Shown piece by piece: positions 46,286 through 55,035 of a DNA stretch of 64,000 nucleotides. The stretch's first letter is position 1, and each line of letters begins with the position of its first letter. Origin of the DNA: Gordonibacter sp. An230 (lineage in GTDB: Bacteria; Actinomycetota; Coriobacteriia; Coriobacteriales; Eggerthellaceae); the NCBI RefSeq assembly GCF_002159915.1, contig NZ_NFJP01000002.1, positions 1 through 64,000 of the forward strand, in the 5' to 3' direction. The notes beneath the pieces were generated by a model. The model was not told where the DNA came from and ran no database searches. It saw nothing but the letters and a program-made list of their open reading frames with translations. Made by a program: the position numbers and the translations under genes.

Positions 46286-47695
46286 TCAGCGAGCGGCGTG
46301 GAAACGAGCCGCCGCGTCCACGAAAGAGGGAGCCCAGTCAGGAGAAGCCAGCGCGTTCACATGCAGGTAGCCGGCGATGACGTTCTTGCGGCAAACGCCG
46401 TCGCAGCCGCCGGTTACGCCGCGCCCGCGCTCGTTGCTCAGGGCGAACGTCGAATCCGGATCCAGATCGACCACGGTCGAGTGATGATGCTCGTGGCCGA
46501 TTAGCACGGTGCCGGCCGAAAGCCATCCCGCCCCCGTGGCCACGCCGCGTGCGTAGCCGTGCGCGCGCTGCGCATCGCACATGACCGAGTCGAAGCCCAG
46601 CGCGCCCACCATCGAATGGGTTCGACCTCGATAGGTCAGCGTGCGACCCAAGTACAGCAGGCCGCCGCACTCCGCGAACACCGGCATCCCGCCCTCGATG
46701 CGCTCCCGCACGCTCACCCGCATGTCGGCGTTGGCCGCAAGCCGGCACGCAAACTCCTCGGGAAACCCGCCCCCGATGTACAGTCCGTCGAGGTTGCCAG
46801 GGAGCATGGCGTCACGCATGCTGTCCACGAAAACGAGCTGGGCGCCCGCACGCTCCAGCGCCTCCAGGTTTTCCGGATAATAGAACGAAAAAGCCTCGTC
46901 GCGCATCACGCCGATCGCCGCTCGCGTCACGGCTCGGCATCCATCGAGCGCGATCGGCGCCCCCTGCGCCCCTCCTGTCACAGGGGACGCCGATCGCGCG
47001 ATGGACAACACCGCATCCATATCCACGCAACGCTCCACATGGGCGGCCATGCCATCGAGCATCCGTTCGCGATCGGCTGCCTCGGCGCTCGTCACCAAAC
47101 CAAGATGGCGATCAGGCACGCCCATGCAGCCGTCCTTCGACACCGCGCCCACCACCGGCACACCGCACATGCGCTCGATCACCTCGCTCACCAGTGATCG
47201 CTGCCGCTCGCCACGAACTTTGTTCAAGATCACTCCGGCGATTCGCACATCCGGATCAAAATCGCGCATACCCATCACCACGGCACCCGCGGTGCGCGTC
47301 ATGCGCGTCACGTCCAGAACCAAGATGACCGGCGTGCCCGTGGCCTTGGCGATTTCAGCCGACGACGTGCTGCCCTGCGCGTCCAGCCCGTCGTAGAACC
47401 CCATTGCAGCCTCGATGACGCACACATCGGCCCCCGCCGAAGCTTCGCGCAGCACATGGCGCAACAGATCGGGGGGCATGAAGAAGCGATCGAGGTTGCG
47501 GCCCGTACGCCCGGCCGCCGCCGCATGCCACCCCGGGTCGATGAAGTCAGGGCCCTTCTTGAACGGTTGCACCTCAAGACCGCACCGACGCAAGGCGCGC
47601 ATCAGGCCAAGAGACACGACCGTCTTGCCACTGCGCCCGCTCGGCGCCGCGATCATCACCCTCGGCAGCACCGTCGCTTCGTTGATACCGCTCAT
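46286..47695 (-). CDS. dsrN: Cobyrinic acid a,c-diamide synthase family protein, probable siroheme amidase DsrN
   Basis: The 469-residue protein has a P-loop (AAPSGRSGKT), the CbiA segment KKGPDFIDPGWH and a C-terminal glutaminase domain with the nucleophile Cys in FAECGGLLYLG. CbiA/CobB enzymes amidate corrinoids. The homologue encoded in dsr operons, DsrN, is held to amidate siroheme to the siroheme amide of DsrAB. The position directly after dsrC (45-base gap), with no cobalamin genes around it, supports DsrN here; a cobalamin role cannot be excluded by sequence. Confidence 0.85.
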   Translation of the reverse strand: MSGINEATVLPRVMIAAPSGRSGKTVVSLGLMRALRRCGLEVQPFKKGPDFIDPGWHAAAAGRTGRNLDRFFMPPDLLRHVLREASAGADVCVIEAAMGFYDGLDAQGSTSSAEIAKATGTPVILVLDVTRMTRTAGAVVMGMRDFDPDVRIAGVILNKVRGERQRSLVSEVIERMCGVPVVGAVSKDGCMGVPDRHLGLVTSAEAADRERMLDGMAAHVERCVDMDAVLSIARSASPVTGGAQGAPIALDGCRAVTRAAIGVMRDEAFSFYYPENLEALERAGAQLVFVDSMRDAMLPGNLDGLYIGGGFPEEFACRLAANADMRVSVRERIEGGMPVFAECGGLLYLGRTLTYRGRTHSMVGALGFDSVMCDAQRAHGYARGVATGAGWLSAGTVLIGHEHHHSTVVDLDPDSTFALSNERGRGVTGGCDGVCRKNVIAGYLHVNALASPDWAPSFVDAAARFHAAR

Positions 47696-47740
47696 AGCGA
47701 ATCGAAGACCGCGTCGGCAACCGGCGCGGCCTTCTCCTTC

Positions 47741-48055
47741 CTACACGCAGCCGGTCGGCTTGAGCAGGCCGGCTATCTTGCAAGCTCCCTTGCCCGGACC
47801 GCTCGGGAACAGTTCGTAGATCTCGGCATTGGACTTGCCGGTATCCTTGAGCATCTTGCGCACCATGGGGGCCACGCCGAACTCGGCGTAGTAGTTGCGC
47901 AGGTAGTTGATGACCTCCCAATGCTCAGGGGTCAACTCCACCTCCTCGGTCTTGGCCAGGGCCTCGGCAACTTCCTCGTCCCACTGGCTGGCATCCTCCA
48001 GAAAACCGTCCTCGTCAAGCGCCAGAACGCGGTCGCCGACTACCAATTCAGCCAT
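47741..48055 (-). CDS. dsrC: Dissimilatory sulfite reductase sulfur carrier DsrC
   Basis: The 104-residue protein keeps both redox cysteines of true DsrC at the flexible C-terminal arm: Cys92 and penultimate Cys103, ten residues apart (ACKIAGLLKPTGCV). TusE-type relatives keep only the last. DsrC receives sulfur from DsrAB as a trisulfide, which DsrMKJOP then reduces. The ATG follows TAAGGAGGAG. It lies 130 bases behind dsrP, a gap large enough for its own promoter, although none is clear. Confidence 0.96.
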   Translation of the reverse strand: MAELVVGDRVLALDEDGFLEDASQWDEEVAEALAKTEEVELTPEHWEVINYLRNYYAEFGVAPMVRKMLKDTGKSNAEIYELFPSGPGKGACKIAGLLKPTGCV

Positions 48056-48186
48056 GTTGCTCCTCCTTACGTCGTTGTGCCTGTCCATGCAAATTCTATG
48101 ACCAGTCGACAGGGCCTCCCGCCGATTGATGCCTCCTCTTACGCACGCGCGAAAGTCGTCGTGCGCCTTCCGACGCCCGTGCGCTT

Positions 48187-49431
48187 TTACGCCGCCGGCA
48201 CCTCCTCGCGCGCGCCGTCCGCAGCATCCGGGCGAGCTGCGGAGTCCTCCACGGCCGCAGTCTCCGAGGTCGCCGCATCGCCGTTCTCCGCGCGCACCCC
48301 CGCAGCCACCTTGCACAACACGGTCAACGCGAGCGCTCCGATGCAGTACACCCCCAAGATGACCAAGAGCTCATTAGGGTTGGGAACGTACTCGACCACC
48401 TGCTCAAAAGAGTTGGGCACGAAGCCTCCCAGAACAAGTCCCAGTCCCTTGTCTATCAGGCAGGCGAAAAACACGGCCACAAGCGCAGGTACGAGCGTCT
48501 TGTGCGAACGGCGCCACTTCGGAACCAAGAGAAGCAGAATGCCCACCGCCGCCAGCACCACGGCCAGCCACATGAGCGGAACCAGCTGCGCATGCCCGTC
48601 CAGCCCGAAGAACAAGTACTCAATAGGCGCTTTGTGCCCGGGCATATTGCTGTAAAACGCAGTGAACACCTCGAGCAGATAGAAGAACACATTGGCGATC
48701 ATCGCGTAGCATACGGTTTTAGCCAGCGAATCGATAGCTCGCTCGGGCACGTTGAACGCAAGCGACCGGCGCAGCACGAGGCACAGGATGATGAGCAGCG
48801 CCGGCCCTGCCGCAAACGCCGAGGACAAGAAGCGCGCAGCCATGATGGCCGTCAGCCAATACTCGCGCCCCGCTAAGCCCGCGAACAGGAACGCCGTGAC
48901 CGTGTGGATGCCCACGGCAAGCGGGATGGCCACGATGCTGAGCACATGCGTCCACCGCGGCGGCGGAAAGCCCTTCTTCTCTGCGCCGAGCACCGTCCAC
49001 CCGATCACCAAGTTCACGATAAGGTACGACGAGAGCACGCACATATCCCAAAACAGCATGGAGTTCGGCGTAGGGAACAGAATCACGTTCAGCACGCGCA
49101 TGGGCTGACCCAGGTCAACCACCACGAACAGCACCGCCGTGAGAACCGCCGCCACCGCCATGAACTCACCGATGACGACGATCTTGCCGTAGGTTTTGAA
49201 ATGATGCAGGTAGTACGGGATGGCCACCATCACGCCAGAGGCCGCCACGCCCACCAAGAACACGAACTGGGAGATGTACAGGCCCCACGAGACGTCACGG
49301 CTCATGCCGGTAAGCGTAAGCCCGTTCATCAGCTGATTCGCATAGGCCGCGACGCCAACGGCAATGCCTGCCAGAAGCAGGCCCACCCACACGTAATAAC
49401 CTTTGGAGCCGCGCAAGGCTTTCTCAAGCAC
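48187..49431 (-). CDS. dsrP: DsrP, NrfD-type membrane subunit of the DsrMKJOP complex
   Basis: A polytopic protein of 414 residues with about ten membrane helices and NrfD/PsrC features (GKIVVIGEFMAVAAVLTA, PTPNSMLFWDMCVLSSYL). It exchanges electrons with quinones in the DsrMKJOP complex. The start is taken as GTG 49431 (VLEKALRG), which overlaps the dsrO 3' end and follows GGGAGGAGAG. The C-terminal 45 residues are Ala/Glu-rich and probably dispensable. Confidence 0.92.
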   Translation of the reverse strand: MLEKALRGSKGYYVWVGLLLAGIAVGVAAYANQLMNGLTLTGMSRDVSWGLYISQFVFLVGVAASGVMVAIPYYLHHFKTYGKIVVIGEFMAVAAVLTAVLFVVVDLGQPMRVLNVILFPTPNSMLFWDMCVLSSYLIVNLVIGWTVLGAEKKGFPPPRWTHVLSIVAIPLAVGIHTVTAFLFAGLAGREYWLTAIMAARFLSSAFAAGPALLIILCLVLRRSLAFNVPERAIDSLAKTVCYAMIANVFFYLLEVFTAFYSNMPGHKAPIEYLFFGLDGHAQLVPLMWLAVVLAAVGILLLLVPKWRRSHKTLVPALVAVFFACLIDKGLGLVLGGFVPNSFEQVVEYVPNPNELLVILGVYCIGALALTVLCKVAAGVRAENGDAATSETAAVEDSAARPDAADGAREEVPAA

Positions 49432-50206
49432 GCTGCTCTCCTCCCTTGACGATGTAATACACGCTCGGTCCCGTGCCCAAAGACGCACGGCGCCTCACGG
49501 CGAACGACTCCTCAAGCGCCCGGCTGACCTCGGAATCAGGATCGTTCAGATCGCCGAACAGGATGGTTCCGTTCGACGCCTCCGCACATAAGGGCATCAA
49601 GCCCTTGTCGATGCGATCTGCGCACATCATGCACTTCTCGATCACGCCGCGCGTGCGGACGGGATACTCTGAGTTCACCGTTTCAAGATAGTCGACCGGA
49701 TCGCTGAAGTTCAGGCTGCGCGCACCGTAGGGGCAGGCGGCCATGCAGAACCGGCAGCCGATGCAGCGATGGTAGTCCATCTCCACGATGCCGTCAGCGC
49801 GCTTGAACGTGGCCCTTGTCGGGCACACGCGCACGCACGGCGGCTCTTCGCAGTGGTTGCACATGACTGGCACGGAGGCATCCCTTAAGCTTTCGCCCAT
49901 GTGCTCGTTTGCGTACTCGGCGAACGTCTCCTCGAACGGCTCCCCCCAGATCCACTTGATCTCCTCTTTGGGATTGTCGATACGGGGCACGTTGTGAGCG
50001 CTGTGACACGCTTCGCAAATGGCGTCCAGATCGGCCTTCTCCCTGAACGCCTCCACATCGACGACGAACCCCCAGTGGCGGCCCGCTTCACCGCCGGCCG
50101 ACTCCTGAGCAGATCCCCCGTACGAACTACAGCCGCCCAAACCCAACCCGGCGGCTCCCAGCACGGCTCCCGCTATCAGAAAATCACGTCTTCTCATGAC
50201 CGGCAC
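49424..50206 (-). CDS. dsrO: DsrO, periplasmic iron-sulfur subunit of DsrMKJOP
   Basis: The 260-residue protein starts with a Tat motif (MRRRDFLIAG) and a possible lipobox (GLGGC). Cys motifs for four cubane clusters follow: CEACH, CNHCEEPPCVRVCP, CIGCRFCMAACPYG and CMMCADR. It matches the NrfC/DsrO family that links DsrJ and DsrP on the outer face. The start is a GTG (MPVMRRR read) with GAGG six bases ahead; the next ATG three codons on is possible. Confidence 0.93.
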   Translation of the reverse strand: MPVMRRRDFLIAGAVLGAAGLGLGGCSSYGGSAQESAGGEAGRHWGFVVDVEAFREKADLDAICEACHSAHNVPRIDNPKEEIKWIWGEPFEETFAEYANEHMGESLRDASVPVMCNHCEEPPCVRVCPTRATFKRADGIVEMDYHRCIGCRFCMAACPYGARSLNFSDPVDYLETVNSEYPVRTRGVIEKCMMCADRIDKGLMPLCAEASNGTILFGDLNDPDSEVSRALEESFAVRRRASLGTGPSVYYIVKGGEQRA

Positions 50207-50242
50207 ATGGCTCCTCTCCTCGACTGCGCTACGCTCGCCCGC

Positions 50243-50632
50243 TCACGATTCGGCGGTGTCGTGGCATTCCCAGCAATACGGCTGGACCCCTGCGTAGTCG
50301 TGGCAGGAATCGCAGAACTCCTCGCGGTTCGAATGGCATTCCAAGCAGGTGCCATCCAGGCTCTTCTCGTACACCTGGCCCGACGCGCTCTCGTATTCTC
50401 GCGATCCGGCACGCACCACGTCGTTGCGCCATTCGTCCAACATCTGCATGTGGTTGTCTCGCATGTAGGCTGCATCGGCCACGCACTCTTTTTGGGAAAG
50501 CGCGTTGATGGTTGGCGTGTCGAGGCTCGCCTCGGGCGCCGGCGCAGCATTGGCCAAATTCACGATGAATGGCGACAGGACCACCAGGCAGAACACCGCC
50601 GCGAAGGCGATGATCCTCCCTCCCTTATGCAT
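50243..50632 (-). CDS. dsrJ: DsrJ, triheme cytochrome c subunit of DsrMKJOP
   Basis: The 129-residue protein has an uncleaved-type N-terminal membrane segment and three CxxCH sites at residues 96-100, 107-111 and 120-124, all near the C-terminus as in known DsrJ. A Cys at residue 50 may supply the unusual His/Cys heme ligand of this subunit. The start overlaps the dsrK stop by eight bases, after an AAGGAG site. Confidence 0.93.
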   Translation of the reverse strand: MHKGGRIIAFAAVFCLVVLSPFIVNLANAAPAPEASLDTPTINALSQKECVADAAYMRDNHMQMLDEWRNDVVRAGSREYESASGQVYEKSLDGTCLECHSNREEFCDSCHDYAGVQPYCWECHDTAES

Positions 50633-52301
50633 CGGATCCCACTCCTTCCGCGTCAGCGCCTGCAGCCGCCTCAACCCCCGCGTCTCCCGTGGATGCCGGT
50701 GCAGGCTTTTTCGGCAGCTCCTCCAAGCGCAGGTCGAGCGTGCGCTCCTTTTCGCCATCCAAGACAAGTGCGTTTCCCACCAGCTCGTGCACGCCCATGA
50801 CCTTCGTCCCGGGCACCCAGTAGTCCATGAGAGCCGGGAACGAAGCGCGGTCGAGCGCGCAGATGTTCGCGAGCACGTTCACGCCGTACTTGTCACGCAC
50901 ATGGCGCACGGCGTTTGCGCGCGGGAAGCCGCCGCGCATGCGCAGCTCCATGTTCTCGCCTGCGTTCAGGCCCGATCCGCTGCCGCAGCACAGCGTCTTC
51001 TCGCGGATGGTCTCCTCGGGCATCTCGTGGAAGTGGTTGCACACCTTGTTGATGATGTAGCGCGGCTCCTCCAAAAGGCCCATGGCGCGCGAGGTGTTGC
51101 ACGAGTCGTGGTACGTGACCACCAGGTGGTCGTTGCGGCTCGGGTCCACCTTGATCTTGTCGTGGTACAGCAAATCGGCCGTGAACTCGGTGATGTGCAC
51201 CATCTTCGTGGAGGCCGCGTTCTCGAACCGCGTGCCGGTGATGGGCGACACGGGAACCTCCAGGAAGTCCGCCGGGCCGTTCCACGTGTCCATGTACTGG
51301 TTCACCAGGCGCCACATGTGGCCGCACTCGCCGCCCAGTATCCACTTCACGCCCAGGCGCTTCGCCTCGGCGTACATCTTCGCGTTCAGACGCTTAGCCA
51401 TGTCGTTTGTGGTGAAGAAGCCGAAGTTGCCGCCTTCCGAGGCGTACGTGGACAGCGTATAGTCAAGTCCCAGCTGCTCGAACAGCAGCATGTAACCCAT
51501 GAAGGTGAAGGTGCCGGGTTCGGCGTACAAGTCGCCCGACGGGACCACGAACAAAATCTCTGCGCCCTTGCGATTGAACGAGGGAGTGATGCGCTTGCCC
51601 GTGATATCCTCCAGGTCGTCCATCAGAAACTCGATGTTGCTCATGATGGTCTGGGGCTCCAAACCCACATGGTTGCCCTTCATGTAGCAGTTGGCCACCG
51701 GACCGGCAATCCATTCGGTGTTCAGTCCCAGAAGGTTCAGAAGCTCACGCCCCATGATGGTGATCTCGGCCTGATCGATGCCGTACGGGCAGAACACCGA
51801 GCAACGGCGGCATTCAGTGCATTGGAAGAAGTAGTAGTACCACTCCTTGATGACGTCCTCGGTGAGATCGCGAGCGCCCACCAGTTCGCCGAACATTTTG
51901 CCCGACGTGGTGAAGTAGCGACGGTACACCGAGCGAAGCAGCTCGGCGCGAGCGACCGGCATGTTACGCGGATCGCCTGTGCCCTGATAGAAATGGCACT
52001 TGTCGGCGCACGCTCCGCAGCGCACGCACACGTCCATGTACAGCTTGAAAGAGCGGTACTTCTTCATGAGGTCTTCCATGCCGTTCAGGACGATGTCCTT
52101 CCAACCCTCCGGCAGATGCCAGTCATCGTCAGTCGGTGACCAATCGTGGCCGTTGGGCAGGCCCACCACCTCTAAGTTCTTCGGCTTGGCGCCGTGGCAG
52201 TACATGCCCTCCTTGAATTCGACGGGAGCATGGCGCCAATCCGCACTGGTCGCATCCAGCGAGAAGTCGAGCAGCTCGTCTTGTTTCAGTAGTTTCGCCA
52301 T
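50625..52301 (-). CDS. dsrK: DsrK, HdrD-like catalytic subunit of DsrMKJOP
   Basis: It has 558 residues. Two ferredoxin motifs (CVRCGACADKCHF near residue 95 and CTECRRCSVFCPYG near 165) are followed by HdrD/CCG-type cysteines: GGECGH, DSCNTS and the CCGSGSG motif. This is the cytoplasmic heterodisulfide-reductase-like subunit that reduces the DsrC trisulfide. The ATG at 52301 was chosen; a GTG three codons upstream overlaps the dsrM stop (GTGA) and is nearly as good. The last 30 residues are Ala/Gly-rich. Confidence 0.94.
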   Translation of the reverse strand: MAKLLKQDELLDFSLDATSADWRHAPVEFKEGMYCHGAKPKNLEVVGLPNGHDWSPTDDDWHLPEGWKDIVLNGMEDLMKKYRSFKLYMDVCVRCGACADKCHFYQGTGDPRNMPVARAELLRSVYRRYFTTSGKMFGELVGARDLTEDVIKEWYYYFFQCTECRRCSVFCPYGIDQAEITIMGRELLNLLGLNTEWIAGPVANCYMKGNHVGLEPQTIMSNIEFLMDDLEDITGKRITPSFNRKGAEILFVVPSGDLYAEPGTFTFMGYMLLFEQLGLDYTLSTYASEGGNFGFFTTNDMAKRLNAKMYAEAKRLGVKWILGGECGHMWRLVNQYMDTWNGPADFLEVPVSPITGTRFENAASTKMVHITEFTADLLYHDKIKVDPSRNDHLVVTYHDSCNTSRAMGLLEEPRYIINKVCNHFHEMPEETIREKTLCCGSGSGLNAGENMELRMRGGFPRANAVRHVRDKYGVNVLANICALDRASFPALMDYWVPGTKVMGVHELVGNALVLDGEKERTLDLRLEELPKKPAPASTGDAGVEAAAGADAEGVGSDA

Positions 52302-52306
52302 GGCCC

Positions 52307-53296
52307 TCACTCCGCATCCAGCGGCAGTCCGACTTTCACCATCTTGTCCTTGAACTCTTCCTCATACTCGGCGTACGTGTGCACCGGAAGATCGCGGCTC
52401 CAGGGATTGACATGGCGCACCGACCGGCTGTTGTTCGCCATGTTGCGCGTAGGCGACAAGACAACGCCGCCAGCGTGCATGAGCTTGCTCCACGGGAAAT
52501 AAGCCACGAGCGCGCACGCTAGGAACAGATGGACGTAAAAGATGGTTCCCACGCCGTCAACCACCACCGGATGCAGCGTCACGAGCCCCATCGCCATCTC
52601 CTTGACCGCCTCAACGTCAACGCGCACAAAATAGCGCATGGCAACGCCGGCCGCCACGACACCCAGCAGCAGAAACAGCGGAAAGAAATCGTTTGGCAGC
52701 GACAGCGATCGCACGCGCGGGAGCACCACGCGCCGAACAAACAGAAAAGTGAGAGCGCAGACGATGGTCAAGTCGGTGATGTAGAGCACCGGAAGCCCCA
52801 CCTGCAAAAGCGAGTCGAAACCCTCAAGCGCAGCCAACGGCGCCGGCACAGGCTCCAAGAAAAAGCGTAGATGCCGCAGCACCACAACCAGCATGGACCA
52901 GTGGAACACGAGCGCACCGAACCATAGCCACTTGGCCGATCCCACTCCCAGATTGGCGCCGTGCTTCTCGGTCTTGGTGTTGCGAAACAGCGACCGAAAG
53001 AACAGCACCTCCATGAGCATGCGGCCCACCACCCCAGCGGTCGACGCGGGGTTCTCGATTTTGTTCTGCTTGACCCACGGAAGCGATTTCTGCTGGCCGC
53101 AGGTGGTGGGAATGCGGAACGGCACAGCCGATCTTCCCCATTTCACCAAACGATACACGAACCCGACCACGAAGCTTGCCAGCGCAACGTACGGAACGAC
53201 GATGCCGAACAAACCGTACAGCCCCAGAAGCTGAATCCCCGCCCATGCGATCCCCGCAAGCGCGAGCGTTAAAGCCAAGGGGACGGCTATCTTCAT
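52307..53296 (-). CDS. dsrM: DsrM, NarI-like cytochrome b subunit of DsrMKJOP
   Basis: The 329-residue protein has about six membrane helices. His residues in VFHWSMLVVVLRHLRFF and GTIFYVHLFLACALVAY are placed like the heme b ligands of NarI-type subunits. It would oxidise menaquinol and pass electrons to DsrK. Its ATG overlaps the stop of the upstream RsbRD-N-like gene (ATGA). Confidence 0.92.
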   Translation of the reverse strand: MKIAVPLALTLALAGIAWAGIQLLGLYGLFGIVVPYVALASFVVGFVYRLVKWGRSAVPFRIPTTCGQQKSLPWVKQNKIENPASTAGVVGRMLMEVLFFRSLFRNTKTEKHGANLGVGSAKWLWFGALVFHWSMLVVVLRHLRFFLEPVPAPLAALEGFDSLLQVGLPVLYITDLTIVCALTFLFVRRVVLPRVRSLSLPNDFFPLFLLLGVVAAGVAMRYFVRVDVEAVKEMAMGLVTLHPVVVDGVGTIFYVHLFLACALVAYFPWSKLMHAGGVVLSPTRNMANNSRSVRHVNPWSRDLPVHTYAEYEEEFKDKMVKVGLPLDAE

Positions 53297-53805
53297 CGCC
53301 CATCCCCCTTGAGCCGAGCCCGGTCGCGGGCCTGCCTTGAGTTCATGATCCCCTCACCTCTTCGCATCTCGTCTCGTCTCACTTGAAACAGCTTCTCCCG
53401 AGATTCAGCGTACCGATCAAATGCCAGCAGCGCGATCTCGTCGACACGCTCGTCGAACGCCGCCCACCCATCCGCATCGCCTTTTGCCCCCACGGCATCT
53501 CGGGCAATGCGCTTCAAATCGAAGATCGGACGCAGCGCGCGCGACGGACTGACCTCCTGCACCGCCCTTAAGCGGCACCAATCGTCCAACGACGCAGGCG
53601 CCTCCTCGGAAGGCCGACCGGCCATCAACCAGCTCAGTACGTCGTTCGCGCATTCGCCAGCCAGATAGGCTACCGGCTCCGTAAAACGTCCCGTTTGGCA
53701 AGATGCGGATGGACAGGACGCCTGCGGCCCGGACGCCAACAGGGGTCGCCATGCTTTGAGGATACCCGCACGCCGAGCGCCGATCTCTTCGTAGATCGTG
53801 CTCAT
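53293..53805 (-). CDS. RsbRD N-terminal-like domain protein of the dsr operon
   Basis: The 170-residue soluble, helical protein (MSTIYEEIGARRAGILKAWR) resembles the RsbRD-N (globin-like sensor) domain proteins that I recall preceding dsrM in sulfate reducers. It has a stretch LAGECANDVLSWLMAGRPSE and a closing ESREKLFQVRRDEMRRGEGI. The function is unknown; maturation or sensing for DsrMKJOP is a guess. It is coupled to dsrM by an ATGA overlap and follows dsrD by eight bases. Confidence 0.65.
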   Translation of the reverse strand: MSTIYEEIGARRAGILKAWRPLLASGPQASCPSASCQTGRFTEPVAYLAGECANDVLSWLMAGRPSEEAPASLDDWCRLRAVQEVSPSRALRPIFDLKRIARDAVGAKGDADGWAAFDERVDEIALLAFDRYAESREKLFQVRRDEMRRGEGIMNSRQARDRARLKGDGR

Positions 53806-53813
53806 GGCGCGGT

Positions 53814-54035
53814 CTATTCGGGAGGGGCGACTTTGCCCTTCAGGGCGACAAACGTGGTGGTGATGTAGAGGTACTCCACCTTGTCCTCGAAGGCGAGCTC
53901 CTTGACAGCCAGGTCGACATCGGATTTCGTCTCGGAAATGGCCTTGGCGATCTCTTTGCTCTTGGCCTTCTCCACGGTGTCGAGATAATCGAGAACCTTC
54001 TGCTTGATGACGGGATCTGCAGCGCCTTTTTGCAT
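53814..54035 (-). CDS. dsrD: DsrD, activator of sulfite reductase
   Basis: The 73-residue winged-helix protein reads KQKVLDYLDTVEKAKSKEIA and then VEYLYITTTFVALKGK, matching DsrD (about 78 residues in Desulfovibrio). DsrD is a marker of reductive-type sulfite reduction and is reported to stimulate DsrAB. In Desulfovibrio it follows dsrB; here it heads the dsrMKJOP run instead. The ATG follows GGAGGAGG. Confidence 0.88.
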   Translation of the reverse strand: MQKGAADPVIKQKVLDYLDTVEKAKSKEIAKAISETKSDVDLAVKELAFEDKVEYLYITTTFVALKGKVAPPE

Positions 54036-54378
54036 AACAGCCTCCTCCAAGATGTGATGCGCGCAGGCGCGCCTCGAACGAGGCCGCGTGCCCACCACGC
54101 AATAGAACCAGTAAATCACCCTGTTTGCCACCTGTAAAATAAAAAGGTTTCATCAAAGCATCAAGAAACCGGATGACTATGCATTTCGCCTGATGAAAAG
54201 CATAATATTGACTCGTTGCAGCACGCGGGGATAGCCATGCGCCGAAACGCGTGCGCTACAATGGCGCAAGCGTTTCGGCGCCGTGAAGGCAATCGAACCG
54301 CAGGATGGACGGCTTTCGGTCCGGACGGCGGCCTTGCGAAGCGCCCGGCTCTGCCAGTCGACCGAAAGGAAGAGCACC
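54036..54378. promoter_or_regulatory. Divergent control region between the dsrD operon and the siroheme gene
   Basis: On the plus strand TACAAT (54257-54262) is a candidate -10 for the siroheme gene. It lies in the middle of a perfect inverted repeat with 12-base arms (GCGCCGAAACGC at 54239-54250, GCGTTTCGGCGC at 54270-54281) and inner GCGC pairs. On the minus strand a weak TTGATG-N17-TATTTT and a GATGAAA direct repeat lie at about 54140-54200 in an AT-rich patch. These are candidate regulatory sites for the two transcripts. Confidence 0.5.
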
Positions 54379-55035
54379 ATGCAAACATACCCTGTGTCGC
54401 TTGTGCTCGAAGGGAGCGTCGCCGTGGTGGTGGGCGGCGGCTCCGTGGCAACTCGCAAGGTGGAGGGACTGCTTCCCACGGGCGCAACCGTCGTCGTCGT
54501 GTCGCCCGACGTGTCCGCCCAGCTGGCCGCGCACATCCAAGCCGGCCGGTGCGCCTGGCGCGCGCAGGCCTACGAGGCGAGCAACCTGGACGACGCCGAC
54601 ATCGTGTTCGTCGCCACCGATGACGAAGCAGTGAACGCGCAGGTCCACGCCGACGCATGCGCCGCGCACCTGCCGGTGAACGTGGCCGACCGGCCGGAGC
54701 TCTGCACGTTCTTCCTCCCCTCGGTGCTGCGCCGGGGCAAGCTCACCATCGCCGTGTCCACCGAGGGCGCGAGCCCGCTCACGGCGCGCCGGCTGCGCAG
54801 CGAGTTGGAGGAGCGCATCCCCGCGGGCTTCGAGGCCTACCTCGACCTGCTTGCCGCCTGGCGCCCGCGCGCCATCGCCGCCCTGCCCGACGAGCCCGCG
54901 CGCCTCCGCTTCTGGCAGCAGGCCACCGACGGCCGCGTCCAGCGCCTCGTGCAAGCCGCCGACGAAGAGGCCGCCGAGCGCCTGCTGGAAGAGCTGCTGG
55001 AAGACGAGCGGGCCGCCTGCGCAACCCTCCTGTAG
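54379..55035 (+). CDS. Siroheme synthase, precorrin-2 dehydrogenase/sirohydrochlorin ferrochelatase type
   Basis: The 218-residue protein is the CysG N-terminal/Met8p type. It has the NAD fold VAVVVGGGSVATRKVEGLL, DDADIVFVATDDEAVN with the Asp used for dehydrogenation and chelation, VNVADRPELCTFFLPSVLRRG and STEGASPLTARRLR. It converts precorrin-2 to siroheme in the cytoplasm. There is no fused methyltransferase. It would supply the siroheme of DsrAB. The start has AAAGGAAGAG. It is transcribed divergently from the dsr genes. Confidence 0.92.
   Translation: MQTYPVSLVLEGSVAVVVGGGSVATRKVEGLLPTGATVVVVSPDVSAQLAAHIQAGRCAWRAQAYEASNLDDADIVFVATDDEAVNAQVHADACAAHLPVNVADRPELCTFFLPSVLRRGKLTIAVSTEGASPLTARRLRSELEERIPAGFEAYLDLLAAWRPRAIAALPDEPARLRFWQQATDGRVQRLVQAADEEAAERLLEELLEDERAACATLL

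Noticed and set aside
46286-47695. Cobalamin biosynthesis gene (cbiA/cobB)
   Set aside because: The family fits, but no corrinoid genes adjoin it and it directly follows dsrC, so DsrN is the better call. The cobalamin role is kept only as a minor alternative.
50505-52139. 544-codon plus-strand frame
   Set aside because: It is antisense to dsrK, whose cluster motifs and operon position are decisive.
54140-54200. FNR-type box in front of dsrD
   Set aside because: TTGATG and TTTGATG are present but as direct repeats, not as the TTGAT-N4-ATCAA palindrome, so an FNR site is not supported.
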